Below are positions 45,549 to 54,048 of a stretch of 64,000 bases of DNA, in pieces. The position numbers and the translations under genes are program-made. Each line of letters starts with the position of its first letter. Positions within the stretch are counted from its first letter, which is position 1. This DNA is from Saccharicrinis sp963666825 (lineage in GTDB: Bacteria > Bacteroidota > Bacteroidia > Bacteroidales > Marinilabiliaceae), in the NCBI GenBank assembly GCA_963666825.2, contig CAXXFE010000001.1, forward strand, positions 248,001 through 312,000, written 5' to 3'. The notes beneath the pieces were generated by a model. The model had not been told where the DNA came from. It was given only the letters and a program-made list of their open reading frames with translations, and searched no databases.

Positions 45549-47936
45549 CTATTTCCTAAGCAACCTCAAGCCATAAATAGCCCCTGCTGTATTCGACTCA
45601 TACGCCTGAAATTTAACCCTTATGTGGTTTTTGCCTTTTACCATAGCATTAGGAATGGCGTAAACAACATCCTTAAACAAAGACTGATTCCAACGGGCGG
45701 TATTATCCTCTGTTTTCAATTTTTCATCGTCAATGAAAATATCAAACTTTCTGCCTCCCCACTCGGCCCCCCAATAACGAATCAACAAACTAAGGTTGGC
45801 TTCTGAGTTCGTTGACAATTCATAACTAAAAAATCCCCCTTCGCGCGCCTCACGATAAAATTGATTCATGTTATTGCCTGTACTTGAATTTTCATTCTCC
45901 ATGGCATGGTCTGCTTCCGGCTGCTGTTCTCCCGGTGCAACATAGTCGATGGTACGCTTTTCAAGTGCCAAACGGTTCTTCTCAATATTTTGCAACGAAT
46001 CGACATACGATTTATAACCGTTATTGGTTAATGCCAACCAATACATCATATATCTTGAATCGTGAATTTGGCTAAATGGCTCCAATGTTAAATCAGCCGA
46101 GTTAATCATTTTTACATTTAACTTAAAATTCAATGGTTTACCTTCGACAGGCTCCAGCTTATTGGCAATATTTTCGATGTCGTCTTCAATTAAAATTGGT
46201 GCTTTATCAACCGGCAACATTTCTCCGGAAGCGAACTGCCCCCATCGGCTATCATCGGCAATAAGGCCTCTTAAGTCTTCGGTACCTGTTTTAGCTGCAA
46301 GCAAAATTGGGCCATGCATAAAAGCAATGTACTCGGGTACATTTGGCATGTGTTCAATTGTATTGTGCATTGGCATAGTAATTTCTACTACATCGCCTTT
46401 TTTCCATGTTCGATTTAGGCTAATGTACGATGAAGGTTGAGCCGACACTTCTGTGCTTTCACCATTAACGGTAATTTGATACTCCCCTTCTTTAACCCAA
46501 ACAGGATAACGAACTTTTAAATTAAAATCTGCCGCACCTTCTGTAACTACCAATTTTGTCTTCTCCTCATTCGGAAATTGAGTTTCCTGTTGTAATTTAA
46601 TGCCTTTAGCTTTCCAGTTAAGTTCCGATGCAACAAACAGATTCAGGTAAAGGGTATCTGCAACATGAGTATAGATAACCTGGTTGTATTTGCCATGGTC
46701 TTCCATACCTGAGCCAACACAACACCACATAGCCTCATTAGGAGCAGAATAAATACGGTAATGACGCGGGCGTGCCGATGTAAAATAAACATAGCCTCCA
46801 TGCTCCGGGTGTTGAGTGGAAAGGATATGATTAAACATGGTACGTTCGTAATAATCCATATACTTGGCCGAAGGCTTTTCTCTGAACAAATCTTCGGTTA
46901 GCTTAAGCATATTATACGAGTTACACGATTCGGGCCCGTCAATTACATTTACAAAATCGACACAAGCATCTTTTGCCGGAAAATTCTCTCTGCGGCTGTT
47001 ACCGCCAAAAGCCAATGAACGGTTACCGGTAACTGTTTCCCAGAAAAAACTGGCGGCCTCGTGATAGCTTTCGTCATTACTCAATGCCCCGATGCGTTCA
47101 AAACCAATGAATTTTGGCACTTGTGTATTGGCATGATGGTTATCCAGATTATCAACATTATTTGCTGCCGGCTCAAGAAATTCCTTATGTGAATAACGTT
47201 TAGCAGCATCTAAATACTTTTGATTCTTTGTTATTTGATATGCATCTGCAAATATTTCGTTCATTCCGCCATGCTCCACACCAAGCATTGACTCCATCTG
47301 CTCATCGGAAAGTTCTGCCGTAAGCCTGATGCCCCAATCGCAAAATTTCAAAAACATATCTTTAGCATTTTCAGAAACGCAATACAACCAGGCATCGCGA
47401 AGGCCGGCATACATTTTATGCAGATTATAAAAAGGTACCCATGTAGATTTATAACTACTGAAATCACCCTTTTGAAAATCAGCCCATAATTTAGCACTGT
47501 TTGGTACTCCGCCCACATAGCCAACACCCCACTCCGGGTGATTTTTAGCATTAGCCTCCTGACACTCTTTTAGATCTGCAAGCATATACTCCATGCGCTG
47601 TTTTAACTCTGCATTTCCTGTTGCTGCATAATTCATTGCCAGTGCCGAGAGATAGTGGCCTCCCACATGGCCATCAAGCCCGGACCAGTTAGGATAAGAT
47701 TCGGCTTTAGGTTCTAACCCGGCTTCTTTGCGATAAGGTGCCATAAAACGATTCACATCATACTTTAGTAACACTTCTATATTCAGGTCACGGGCATGTT
47801 TAAATGGCCCATCCAAAAGTTGGACATCGCCTAAGGGAAACTGGTCCGGATATAGCTTATTTTTCAACTCCTTGGTTGAACAAGCTGTAAAAATTAGGCT
47901 TGCTACACACAACAATATTTTTACTTTATTCATCAT
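45549..47936 (-). CDS. DUF1680-family beta-L-arabinofuranosidase (GH127/GH146), lipoprotein paralogue
   Basis: This 795-residue paralogue of the enzyme at 28502-30916 carries a lipoprotein signal (LIFTACS, Cys19) where the other has a cleaved signal peptide, so it is probably membrane-anchored. The active-site residues are all present: Glu336 and Cys338 in GPESCNS, and Cys405-Cys406 in MWCCVGSG. The C-terminal domains carry a sorting-free ending (AIYGLRLLRK). The two proteins are about two-thirds similar by eye over their length, including HVGGHYLSA and the HPEHGGYVYFT block. It lies at the end of block A, with a terminator behind it, and follows the small membrane protein closely. It ends in a TAG codon, which shows that TAG is a normal stop here. 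GH127 and GH146 cannot be separated by eye. Confidence 0.88.
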   Translation of the reverse strand: MMNKVKILLCVASLIFTACSTKELKNKLYPDQFPLGDVQLLDGPFKHARDLNIEVLLKYDVNRFMAPYRKEAGLEPKAESYPNWSGLDGHVGGHYLSALAMNYAATGNAELKQRMEYMLADLKECQEANAKNHPEWGVGYVGGVPNSAKLWADFQKGDFSSYKSTWVPFYNLHKMYAGLRDAWLYCVSENAKDMFLKFCDWGIRLTAELSDEQMESMLGVEHGGMNEIFADAYQITKNQKYLDAAKRYSHKEFLEPAANNVDNLDNHHANTQVPKFIGFERIGALSNDESYHEAASFFWETVTGNRSLAFGGNSRRENFPAKDACVDFVNVIDGPESCNSYNMLKLTEDLFREKPSAKYMDYYERTMFNHILSTQHPEHGGYVYFTSARPRHYRIYSAPNEAMWCCVGSGMEDHGKYNQVIYTHVADTLYLNLFVASELNWKAKGIKLQQETQFPNEEKTKLVVTEGAADFNLKVRYPVWVKEGEYQITVNGESTEVSAQPSSYISLNRTWKKGDVVEITMPMHNTIEHMPNVPEYIAFMHGPILLAAKTGTEDLRGLIADDSRWGQFASGEMLPVDKAPILIEDDIENIANKLEPVEGKPLNFKLNVKMINSADLTLEPFSQIHDSRYMMYWLALTNNGYKSYVDSLQNIEKNRLALEKRTIDYVAPGEQQPEADHAMENENSSTGNNMNQFYREAREGGFFSYELSTNSEANLSLLIRYWGAEWGGRKFDIFIDDEKLKTEDNTARWNQSLFKDVVYAIPNAMVKGKNHIRVKFQAYESNTAGAIYGLRLLRK

Positions 47937-47949
47937 CGTATTTTAATTA

Positions 47950-48570
47950 TTAATTTGTGGAATTATTGTCTTTTATCAACTCCGGTTCACTAAAAATTAG
48001 CTCGATTTTGCCTGCATACTTTTTCACTTTGGACAATAAAATAATTCCTATGATTATTTCTGCTAAAGCAAAATAGTTAACATTTTTTGCCTTTGATTGT
48101 GTTGTTGTAACTTTTTGTTGATTGGCGATTGCCGCAGGCTGATTTAAGTTTGTATTATTGGTAATATATTCAGTATTGGTGTTGGTATTATAGTTGTATG
48201 TTAAGAAATTATTTGCACCATTAAGTATAGCGATGAAGGCAAAAACAATTATCACCAGTTTGTAAATAACTATTTTGCCAAGGTTTAAGTTGAATTCATC
48301 TTCATTGTTTAAACCAAAATAGGGCAATAGTATTTCTGTTTTCAAAATGAAAACATATGCAACAGCCAAAGGCAGTACAAAATTTAAAATCGCAGAAATT
48401 GCAATGAAAAACATAAATGCTCCACCTCCATGCATAAAATTGTTCATACTTAGCATTGACGAAAAAATGCCAAAAGCACTAATCAATCCGGGGAAAGTCT
48501 TTACTGCTGTCCAAAAGGCTATTATACCAACAATTTTTAATGCTATTGAAATTATTTGTTTAGAATTCAT
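47950..48570 (-). CDS. Hypothetical integral membrane protein
   Basis: The gene is not recognised. An ATG at 48568-48570 (MNSKQIISIALK) is chosen because it starts 14 bases after the CE1 stop; earlier in-frame ATGs would overlap the CE1 gene. The 206 residues hold about four membrane helices: near the N-terminus (IISIALKIVGIIAFWTAV), a second (FMFFIAISAILNFVLPLAVA), a third (IVIYKLVIIVFAFIAILNGA) and a last one (NYFALAEIIIGIILLSKV). An Asn/Thr/Gln-rich loop of about 40 residues sits before the last helix. There is no enzyme motif. It lies between two PUL genes in the same transcript, with 13 bases to the DUF1680 start, so it is likely expressed with them. A transporter or an envelope role is only a guess. 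Confidence 0.6.
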   Translation of the reverse strand: MNSKQIISIALKIVGIIAFWTAVKTFPGLISAFGIFSSMLSMNNFMHGGGAFMFFIAISAILNFVLPLAVAYVFILKTEILLPYFGLNNEDEFNLNLGKIVIYKLVIIVFAFIAILNGANNFLTYNYNTNTNTEYITNNTNLNQPAAIANQQKVTTTQSKAKNVNYFALAEIIIGIILLSKVKKYAGKIELIFSEPELIKDNNSTN

Positions 48571-48583
48571 TATGAAGTAGTTT

Positions 48584-49756
48584 TTAGTCATTATTAAATA
48601 TATGTTGAGCATATTGATACAAACACCTTCGCCAGGTCAGCCATTCATGAGATGTTCCATCGGACTCATAATATACATAGTTGATTTTTTGCTTGTCCAG
48701 CATTTTACAAAATGCGCCTACAGAACCAGGAAAAGGTGCAGGTTCGACTGTACCCAAGCCCAGCCAAAACACTTTTAGTTGCTTATTTAATGCTTCTGCA
48801 TCATTAAACTTACCATCCAAGAACTTTGCAGGATCTATTTCGTCGGAACTTGGATAATTTGCGGTACCGCTAAAACCACCGTAAGAAGCGAACTTATCCA
48901 AGTGGTTCATGATAATGCGTATGGTTTGGTTTGCCCCCATTGACAACCCGGCAATTGCACGGGAATTCCTGTCACTAATAGTACGAAACCGCGCATCAAT
49001 CATTGGTATTACCTCTTTAACCAGCACTTCTTCAAAAACCATTTGAGGCCTTTGCCCTGTAGTTTCACCATCTTGAGGCTTAAAAGCATAACCGTTGTCC
49101 ATTACAACAATCATCTCTTTGGCTTTATTGCCAGCAATCAGGTTGTCGAGAATCAGGTTAGCTTTTCCTTGTGATGGCCAGCCTATTTCATCCTCAAAAC
49201 TACCATGCTGAAGGTACAACACAGGATAACGCTTTTGAGTATATTTTTCATAACCAGCAGGCGTATAAACAAAACAACGCCGCCACGCTTTAGTTATTTC
49301 AGAAAAATAATTCATTTCGCTAACCAAGCCATGTGGCACATCTTTTAAGGCATAAATATCCCTGTCAACAGCCGGCACTTCAATGGCACTTCCCCAACGC
49401 CCAGCTCCATAAAAGTATTTTGTGCCCGGGTCAGGAACCGATGCACCATCGATATTTAACTGGTAGTAATGAAAGCCTTCGGCTTGTGGTGCTGACTCTC
49501 CCGTCCAAATGCCTTCGCTATTTCTTGTTAAATTATATTTTACGCCACCGATATCAAGCTGCACCAAAGTTGCTTCTGGTGCTGCGATCTGCACCCGGAC
49601 ACGGCCTTCGGAATTGACCTGGGGGTATGGCTGCCCTGGTTGATTTATAGAAGACGGTTTAAAATCTTCAATAACATTATTGGTTTGCGCCTGAACACTT
49701 AAGGCTCCCAAAGCAATTATTACGAGTGTAGGTAAGAACTTAAATCTGAATTTCAT
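48584..49756 (-). CDS. CE1-family esterase with N-terminal CBM48-like domain
   Basis: This 390-residue secreted protein has a signal peptide (ends SVQAQ), a CBM48-like Ig domain (about 40-130, RVRVQIAAPEATLVQLDI) and an esterase D/CE1 domain (about 145-390). The nucleophile Ser is in GLSMGANQT and the His in GTSHEWLTW. Where other CE1 domains here have Asp (CGDKD, GGEED), this one has a Glu (GLGTVEPAP), which may be a functional change of the acid. The enzyme would remove feruloyl or acetyl groups from arabinoxylan. The paralogue at 62687-63844 has the same order. It follows GH31 by 176 bases and overlaps the reach of the next gene's upstream ATGs. Ester type is inferred. Confidence 0.88.
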   Translation of the reverse strand: MKFRFKFLPTLVIIALGALSVQAQTNNVIEDFKPSSINQPGQPYPQVNSEGRVRVQIAAPEATLVQLDIGGVKYNLTRNSEGIWTGESAPQAEGFHYYQLNIDGASVPDPGTKYFYGAGRWGSAIEVPAVDRDIYALKDVPHGLVSEMNYFSEITKAWRRCFVYTPAGYEKYTQKRYPVLYLQHGSFEDEIGWPSQGKANLILDNLIAGNKAKEMIVVMDNGYAFKPQDGETTGQRPQMVFEEVLVKEVIPMIDARFRTISDRNSRAIAGLSMGANQTIRIIMNHLDKFASYGGFSGTANYPSSDEIDPAKFLDGKFNDAEALNKQLKVFWLGLGTVEPAPFPGSVGAFCKMLDKQKINYVYYESDGTSHEWLTWRRCLYQYAQHIFNND

Positions 49757-49932
49757 ATTTGTTGTATTTATGGGGATAATAAACTAACAATGTGTTTATA
49801 TTTAGAACCATAAAAGTAACTTAAGAGCTTCGAAGAAAAGCCTTATTGTTCTTTTATGGCTTGCTTTTTCGGGAGCATTTCATTTATACCAAATTGAATT
49901 TTCCATTTAATTAAGCCTCCCTATTCATAAAA

Positions 49933-52542
49933 TTATAGTTGAACCTCTGCATTTTGTCCAGTATAAACCACTTCTTTATCTGGCTGAGAAATATTTATTC
50001 CTGTTCCGTTTTTCTCTGTAACAAGGACAATTCTGAATTTACGTTCCAAAAACATACCTGCAAACTCTCCTTTGCGTTCACCAATGGTTAATGTTTCGCT
50101 TGCTTCGTTCCAATTGAATTCGATAGTTGAATAACTTCCAGATTCATAATTGTAATTATCTCCTTCATCTTCATAAAGCGTGAAAGAGCCATCTGCTCCT
50201 TTATAAATGCGGATCTCTAAGTTATCGTATGGCTTTTCTGAAGCATATTGCACTTTAGGGCCTATTGGAACAACAGAACCGGCTTTAACAAAAACAGGGA
50301 TTTCATCCAATGGGGCATCTACAGTAATTTGCTGTCCGCCGTCGTATTGCTTGCCCGTTTTTAAATGATACCAACTTGCAGATTTTGGCAGGTATACTTC
50401 CCTGCTTGCAGAACCGGCTTCGGTTATTGGCGCTACTAAAAAGGATTTTCCAAACATGTATTCATATGGCTGGGCTACAGCTAGCGCGTCGCCCCTGAAA
50501 TCCATTACCAATGGCCTCATTATGGTAGATGCATTATTGGTTACCTGCCACGCTTCTGAATAAATATATGGCATTAAAGCATAACGCAAGTTCAACATTT
50601 TACGCATGTTTTCTTCAACCTCAGCTCCGTATTTCCATGGTTCAGTTTCCGTCATGTAACCATGCATACGGAAAACAGGGTTAAATACACCCCACTGAAA
50701 CCAACGGGTAAGAAGCTCATGGAAATTTTTATCAGTGTATTGCGCACCACCAGGGCGAAAGAAACCTCCGATATCAGTTGTCCAGTAAGGCATACCTGTT
50801 ATCGTATAATTTAAACCTGCTACAATCTGGCGTTTGTAGGTATCCCATGTACCGCCAATATCGCCCGACCAGTTGATGATGCCATAACGCTGTTGTCCAA
50901 GAAATGCAGAACGGGTTAGAATACAAACCCTCTTATCCGAAGTGGTTGCCCGTTGCCCTTCGTACACTGCTTTGCTCACCATCAACGGATATGTCAACCG
51001 GTAAAAATCGCCGGGGCCAGCATATGTCATTTCGCCTGTTAAAGCATCATTTTCAGGCTCAACAGCATCCATCCACCACGAATCCACACCATAATCGAAC
51101 ATGTTGTCTTTTAATGTATTCCAATATTCTTTTCTTGTTTCGGGGTTAAAATAATCCAACCATTTGGTGCCGGCTATAAACCTCTTGTTTGCCACATACT
51201 CTTTGCCTATTTCAGAATTCTTATCGGGATTTGACCAGATGGAAATATTGAAATGGGCATTCAAATCGTGAAGCTCTTTGATAAACTTTGAAGGGTTTGG
51301 ATAATTGGTTTCATCAAACTGAGGTACACCCCATCCCCCGCTTCCCCAATATTGCCAATCCTGAACAATAACATCCATTGGCAATTCTCTTTTTCGGAAC
51401 TCTTTTACTGTTTCAACCAAATGCTTGCTTGACATATAACGTTCGCGGCACTGCCAAAAGCCATAAGCCCATTTCGGGAACAATGGGGCATTGCCGGAAA
51501 GGTTACGATAAGTGCCAACCACTTTATCGGCCTCAGGCCCATAAAACACCACGTAATCCAACATTTTTGTATGCGGAGAACGAAATGTGGTACTATTTTC
51601 TTTCAGCTTCCAGCTCATCTGAGGATTATTATCGGATTTACACACCACCTCTACTTTGTGTTCGCCGGCTTTTAATGGCACAAGCGCACTAATAGTAGGC
51701 GGCAACCATATATTGCTTTGGTCGATACATGCCTCTCCGTCGATGACTACAAAATGACGGTTGCCCATATCACCTAAATCCAAAAACAGCGAATATTCTC
51801 CATCGGCAGGAACGATGAATTTTCCTTTGTAGAGAGATTGGTTTTGCGATACTTTTTGAGTACCGGCAGTTGTGGTTACTTCGGCCAACTCTTCGTTTTC
51901 TTTGTTTTGTTGTTGCTTTTCCAAAGCAATGGCATTATCAGCCGGGTTAAAATCGGTTAATCCATATTGGTGCCACATTAAACCATACCCTTTACTTGAA
52001 TAAATAAAAGGCAGGGCTAATTGCGAATTCTCCTGTGTTAAACGGCGGCTGATGCCTTTCAGGTTGTAATGGCCATCCTGAAATTGCCCCAACCCGAAAA
52101 TAGACTCATCTTCGGGCGAATCAAAACCCTGTTCGGCCATGTAACATTTTTGGCCCATCACAGAATCAGGCATCAGCTTACGAGAACCTTGCTTCTCATT
52201 AAGAAAGATGTTTCCTTCCGAATCGGCAAAAGAGAGGATGCCTGTCTTTTTGTTGACAATAACATGGATATTCTTTCCTTTCACCTCAATTTCCGAAGAT
52301 GTTTCAGAAACTTCGAAAGCAGGTGTTTCCACTTTATTGGTTAAAATCAGTTCAGGTAAACTTTCAAGCGAATCCTTCAAATATTTTACCCGCACCGCAT
52401 TATCGGCAATAGGATAAATGGCTAATGTGCCTTCTTTAAGGGAAACTGCAATACCATCATCAAAGTGTTTATACTCAACAATTGCATTATTGCTACATGA
52501 AGCCAGTAGTATACTAAAGGCTATATAGATAAAGTATTTCAT
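49933..52542 (-). CDS. GH31 alpha-xylosidase-like lipoprotein with PA14-like insert
   Basis: The start at 52540-52542 is preferred over an in-frame ATG at 52605, because the protein then opens with a lipoprotein signal (FSILLASCSNN). An N-terminal GH31 beta-domain follows, with a PA14-like insert at about 210-330 (QSLYKGKFIVPADGEYSLFL), then the barrel. The nucleophile Asp lies in SWWMDAVEPEND and the acid/base Asp in WSGDIGGTWD. QDWQYWGSGGWG and SIWSNPDKN are typical of alpha-xylosidases, and a PA14 insert is known in the Cellvibrio enzyme. The role would be to release alpha-linked xylose caps. It precedes CE1 in the transcript and follows GH43. A second GH31 (58440-60902) is in the same operon. 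Family is firm; specificity is inferred. Confidence 0.9.
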   Translation of the reverse strand: MKYFIYIAFSILLASCSNNAIVEYKHFDDGIAVSLKEGTLAIYPIADNAVRVKYLKDSLESLPELILTNKVETPAFEVSETSSEIEVKGKNIHVIVNKKTGILSFADSEGNIFLNEKQGSRKLMPDSVMGQKCYMAEQGFDSPEDESIFGLGQFQDGHYNLKGISRRLTQENSQLALPFIYSSKGYGLMWHQYGLTDFNPADNAIALEKQQQNKENEELAEVTTTAGTQKVSQNQSLYKGKFIVPADGEYSLFLDLGDMGNRHFVVIDGEACIDQSNIWLPPTISALVPLKAGEHKVEVVCKSDNNPQMSWKLKENSTTFRSPHTKMLDYVVFYGPEADKVVGTYRNLSGNAPLFPKWAYGFWQCRERYMSSKHLVETVKEFRKRELPMDVIVQDWQYWGSGGWGVPQFDETNYPNPSKFIKELHDLNAHFNISIWSNPDKNSEIGKEYVANKRFIAGTKWLDYFNPETRKEYWNTLKDNMFDYGVDSWWMDAVEPENDALTGEMTYAGPGDFYRLTYPLMVSKAVYEGQRATTSDKRVCILTRSAFLGQQRYGIINWSGDIGGTWDTYKRQIVAGLNYTITGMPYWTTDIGGFFRPGGAQYTDKNFHELLTRWFQWGVFNPVFRMHGYMTETEPWKYGAEVEENMRKMLNLRYALMPYIYSEAWQVTNNASTIMRPLVMDFRGDALAVAQPYEYMFGKSFLVAPITEAGSASREVYLPKSASWYHLKTGKQYDGGQQITVDAPLDEIPVFVKAGSVVPIGPKVQYASEKPYDNLEIRIYKGADGSFTLYEDEGDNYNYESGSYSTIEFNWNEASETLTIGERKGEFAGMFLERKFRIVLVTEKNGTGINISQPDKEVVYTGQNAEVQL

Positions 52543-52656
52543 TCTAAAATTGCTTTCAAAGGATAAATGCCTATCGGCGAAAATGAAACAAGCAAGCATG
52601 GCCATGTGAAAATATAACCATGCTTTATGCTCATTTCTTTCGTTAGTGTTCCTTAA

Positions 52657-54036
52657 TTATTTACCAAACTCCCAGGCATCAAAATTGAACAGTTCACCGT
52701 CATTGCCTTTAAACACAAAATATAAATCGTGAATACCTCTTACTGTTTCTACCTTGGTGGTGAATGTTTTCCAAGCATCTGCCCCTCCTGTACTTGAAAT
52801 TTCACAAACGCCAATTAGTTGGCCATCTTTAGCATCCAAACGAATTTCAATTTTGCCACCTGTTGTTGAAGCTGCTGTTGCATTGAATGTTTTAGCGCCT
52901 TGGGCAAAATCGACACTGCGTACTTTTATGTAATCGCCATTATTGATTTGTGATACATAAACACCACGCTTGCTATCTGAAGCCGTTTTTAATCCTTCGG
53001 ACCAGGCGATAGTTTCTGCCTCATTTCTTTTGAAAGAATTAAGGTTTTCCAAGCTCGTTTTTACACCTTCCTCTGCTGGAACAATTGATGGAATTGAACC
53101 GTCTGCATTATATTTAAAATGTTCCACACAAGTTGAACGCCTAAAACCGCCACCATTTGGCAAGGCTTCGTTATGATAGAAGAAATAGGAGTTTCCTTTA
53201 TAATCAATTATTCCGGAATGGTTGGTAAACGACAATTTTGGATAACGCTCCATTATTAAACCTTGGTATTTCCATGGTCCGGTTGGCGATGTTGAGGTTG
53301 AATACCCAATACTTTCAGGAACCCCATTGGCGGCATAAATAAGGTAATAAAGGTTGTTGCGCTTATAAAACCAAGGGCCTTCAACATACTTGGTTCCTGG
53401 AGTGCCATCTTTCTTTACACTTTCGCCAAACGATTCTGTTGTCATTTCCACAAACACAACTCCATTGTCGCCAATGCTCTTGTCGTACGAAATCATATCT
53501 TCATTCAATTTCACATACCAAACACTCGGATTGCCCCAATACAGGTACGCCTGGCCATCGTCATCGACAAAAACAGTAGGGTCAATATCTTGCCATAAGT
53601 GATCGCTATCAATTAGTTGCTTACCTAAAGGATCGATAAACGGGCCGTAAGGCGAATCGGCCACCAAAACACAAATACCTGTTCCGTGGATTGGGACATA
53701 CAAATAAAACTTCCCATTGCGTTCGATACATTGAACAGCCCAAGCTCCATTTTTCTTATTTACCCATGGCAAGTCTTTTTCTAACGAAGCCACAGCGCCA
53801 TGGTCCGTCCAGTTAACCATATCCGTTGTTGAATAACACCGCCAATCGTACATGGTAAAGAAATTAACCTTTGTGCTATCCTCATCGTGCGATGTATAAA
53901 CAAAAACAGTATCGTTGTAAACCATTGGTGCCGGGTCGGCAGTAAAATAGGTTTGCACAATTGGGTTTTGCGCATGTACCTGGGAATTTACTCCCAAGCA
54001 CAGCTCAATAATTAATAGTGAAATAATTCTCTTCAT
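52657..54036 (-). CDS. GH43 arabinofuranosidase/xylosidase with C-terminal CBM6-like domain
   Basis: This 459-residue secreted protein has a signal peptide (ends SQVHAQ). Residues 25-310 are a GH43 propeller with the base Asp in YFTADPAPMV, the second Asp in LWQDIDPTVFVDDDG and the acid Glu in KYVEGPWFYKR. Residues 330-459 are a CBM6-like beta-sandwich (NEAETIAWSEGLKT, HDLYFVFKG, NFDAWEFGK). Subfamilies with this opening include arabinoxylan arabinofuranohydrolases and beta-xylosidases, so removal of arabinose from xylan is the best guess. It lies 12 bases after the next GH43-like gene (54049-56160). All key residues are present. Confidence 0.9.
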   Translation of the reverse strand: MKRIISLLIIELCLGVNSQVHAQNPIVQTYFTADPAPMVYNDTVFVYTSHDEDSTKVNFFTMYDWRCYSTTDMVNWTDHGAVASLEKDLPWVNKKNGAWAVQCIERNGKFYLYVPIHGTGICVLVADSPYGPFIDPLGKQLIDSDHLWQDIDPTVFVDDDGQAYLYWGNPSVWYVKLNEDMISYDKSIGDNGVVFVEMTTESFGESVKKDGTPGTKYVEGPWFYKRNNLYYLIYAANGVPESIGYSTSTSPTGPWKYQGLIMERYPKLSFTNHSGIIDYKGNSYFFYHNEALPNGGGFRRSTCVEHFKYNADGSIPSIVPAEEGVKTSLENLNSFKRNEAETIAWSEGLKTASDSKRGVYVSQINNGDYIKVRSVDFAQGAKTFNATAASTTGGKIEIRLDAKDGQLIGVCEISSTGGADAWKTFTTKVETVRGIHDLYFVFKGNDGELFNFDAWEFGK

Positions 54037-54048
54037 AATTTGAATGTG

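Noticed and set aside
51378..51692. Plus-strand reading frame of 104 codons inside the GH31 gene
   Set aside because: It is the opposite strand of a well-supported GH31 gene and its translation is unlike any family. The same holds for the other plus-strand frames longer than 80 codons (for example 54260-54802 and 55471-55899).
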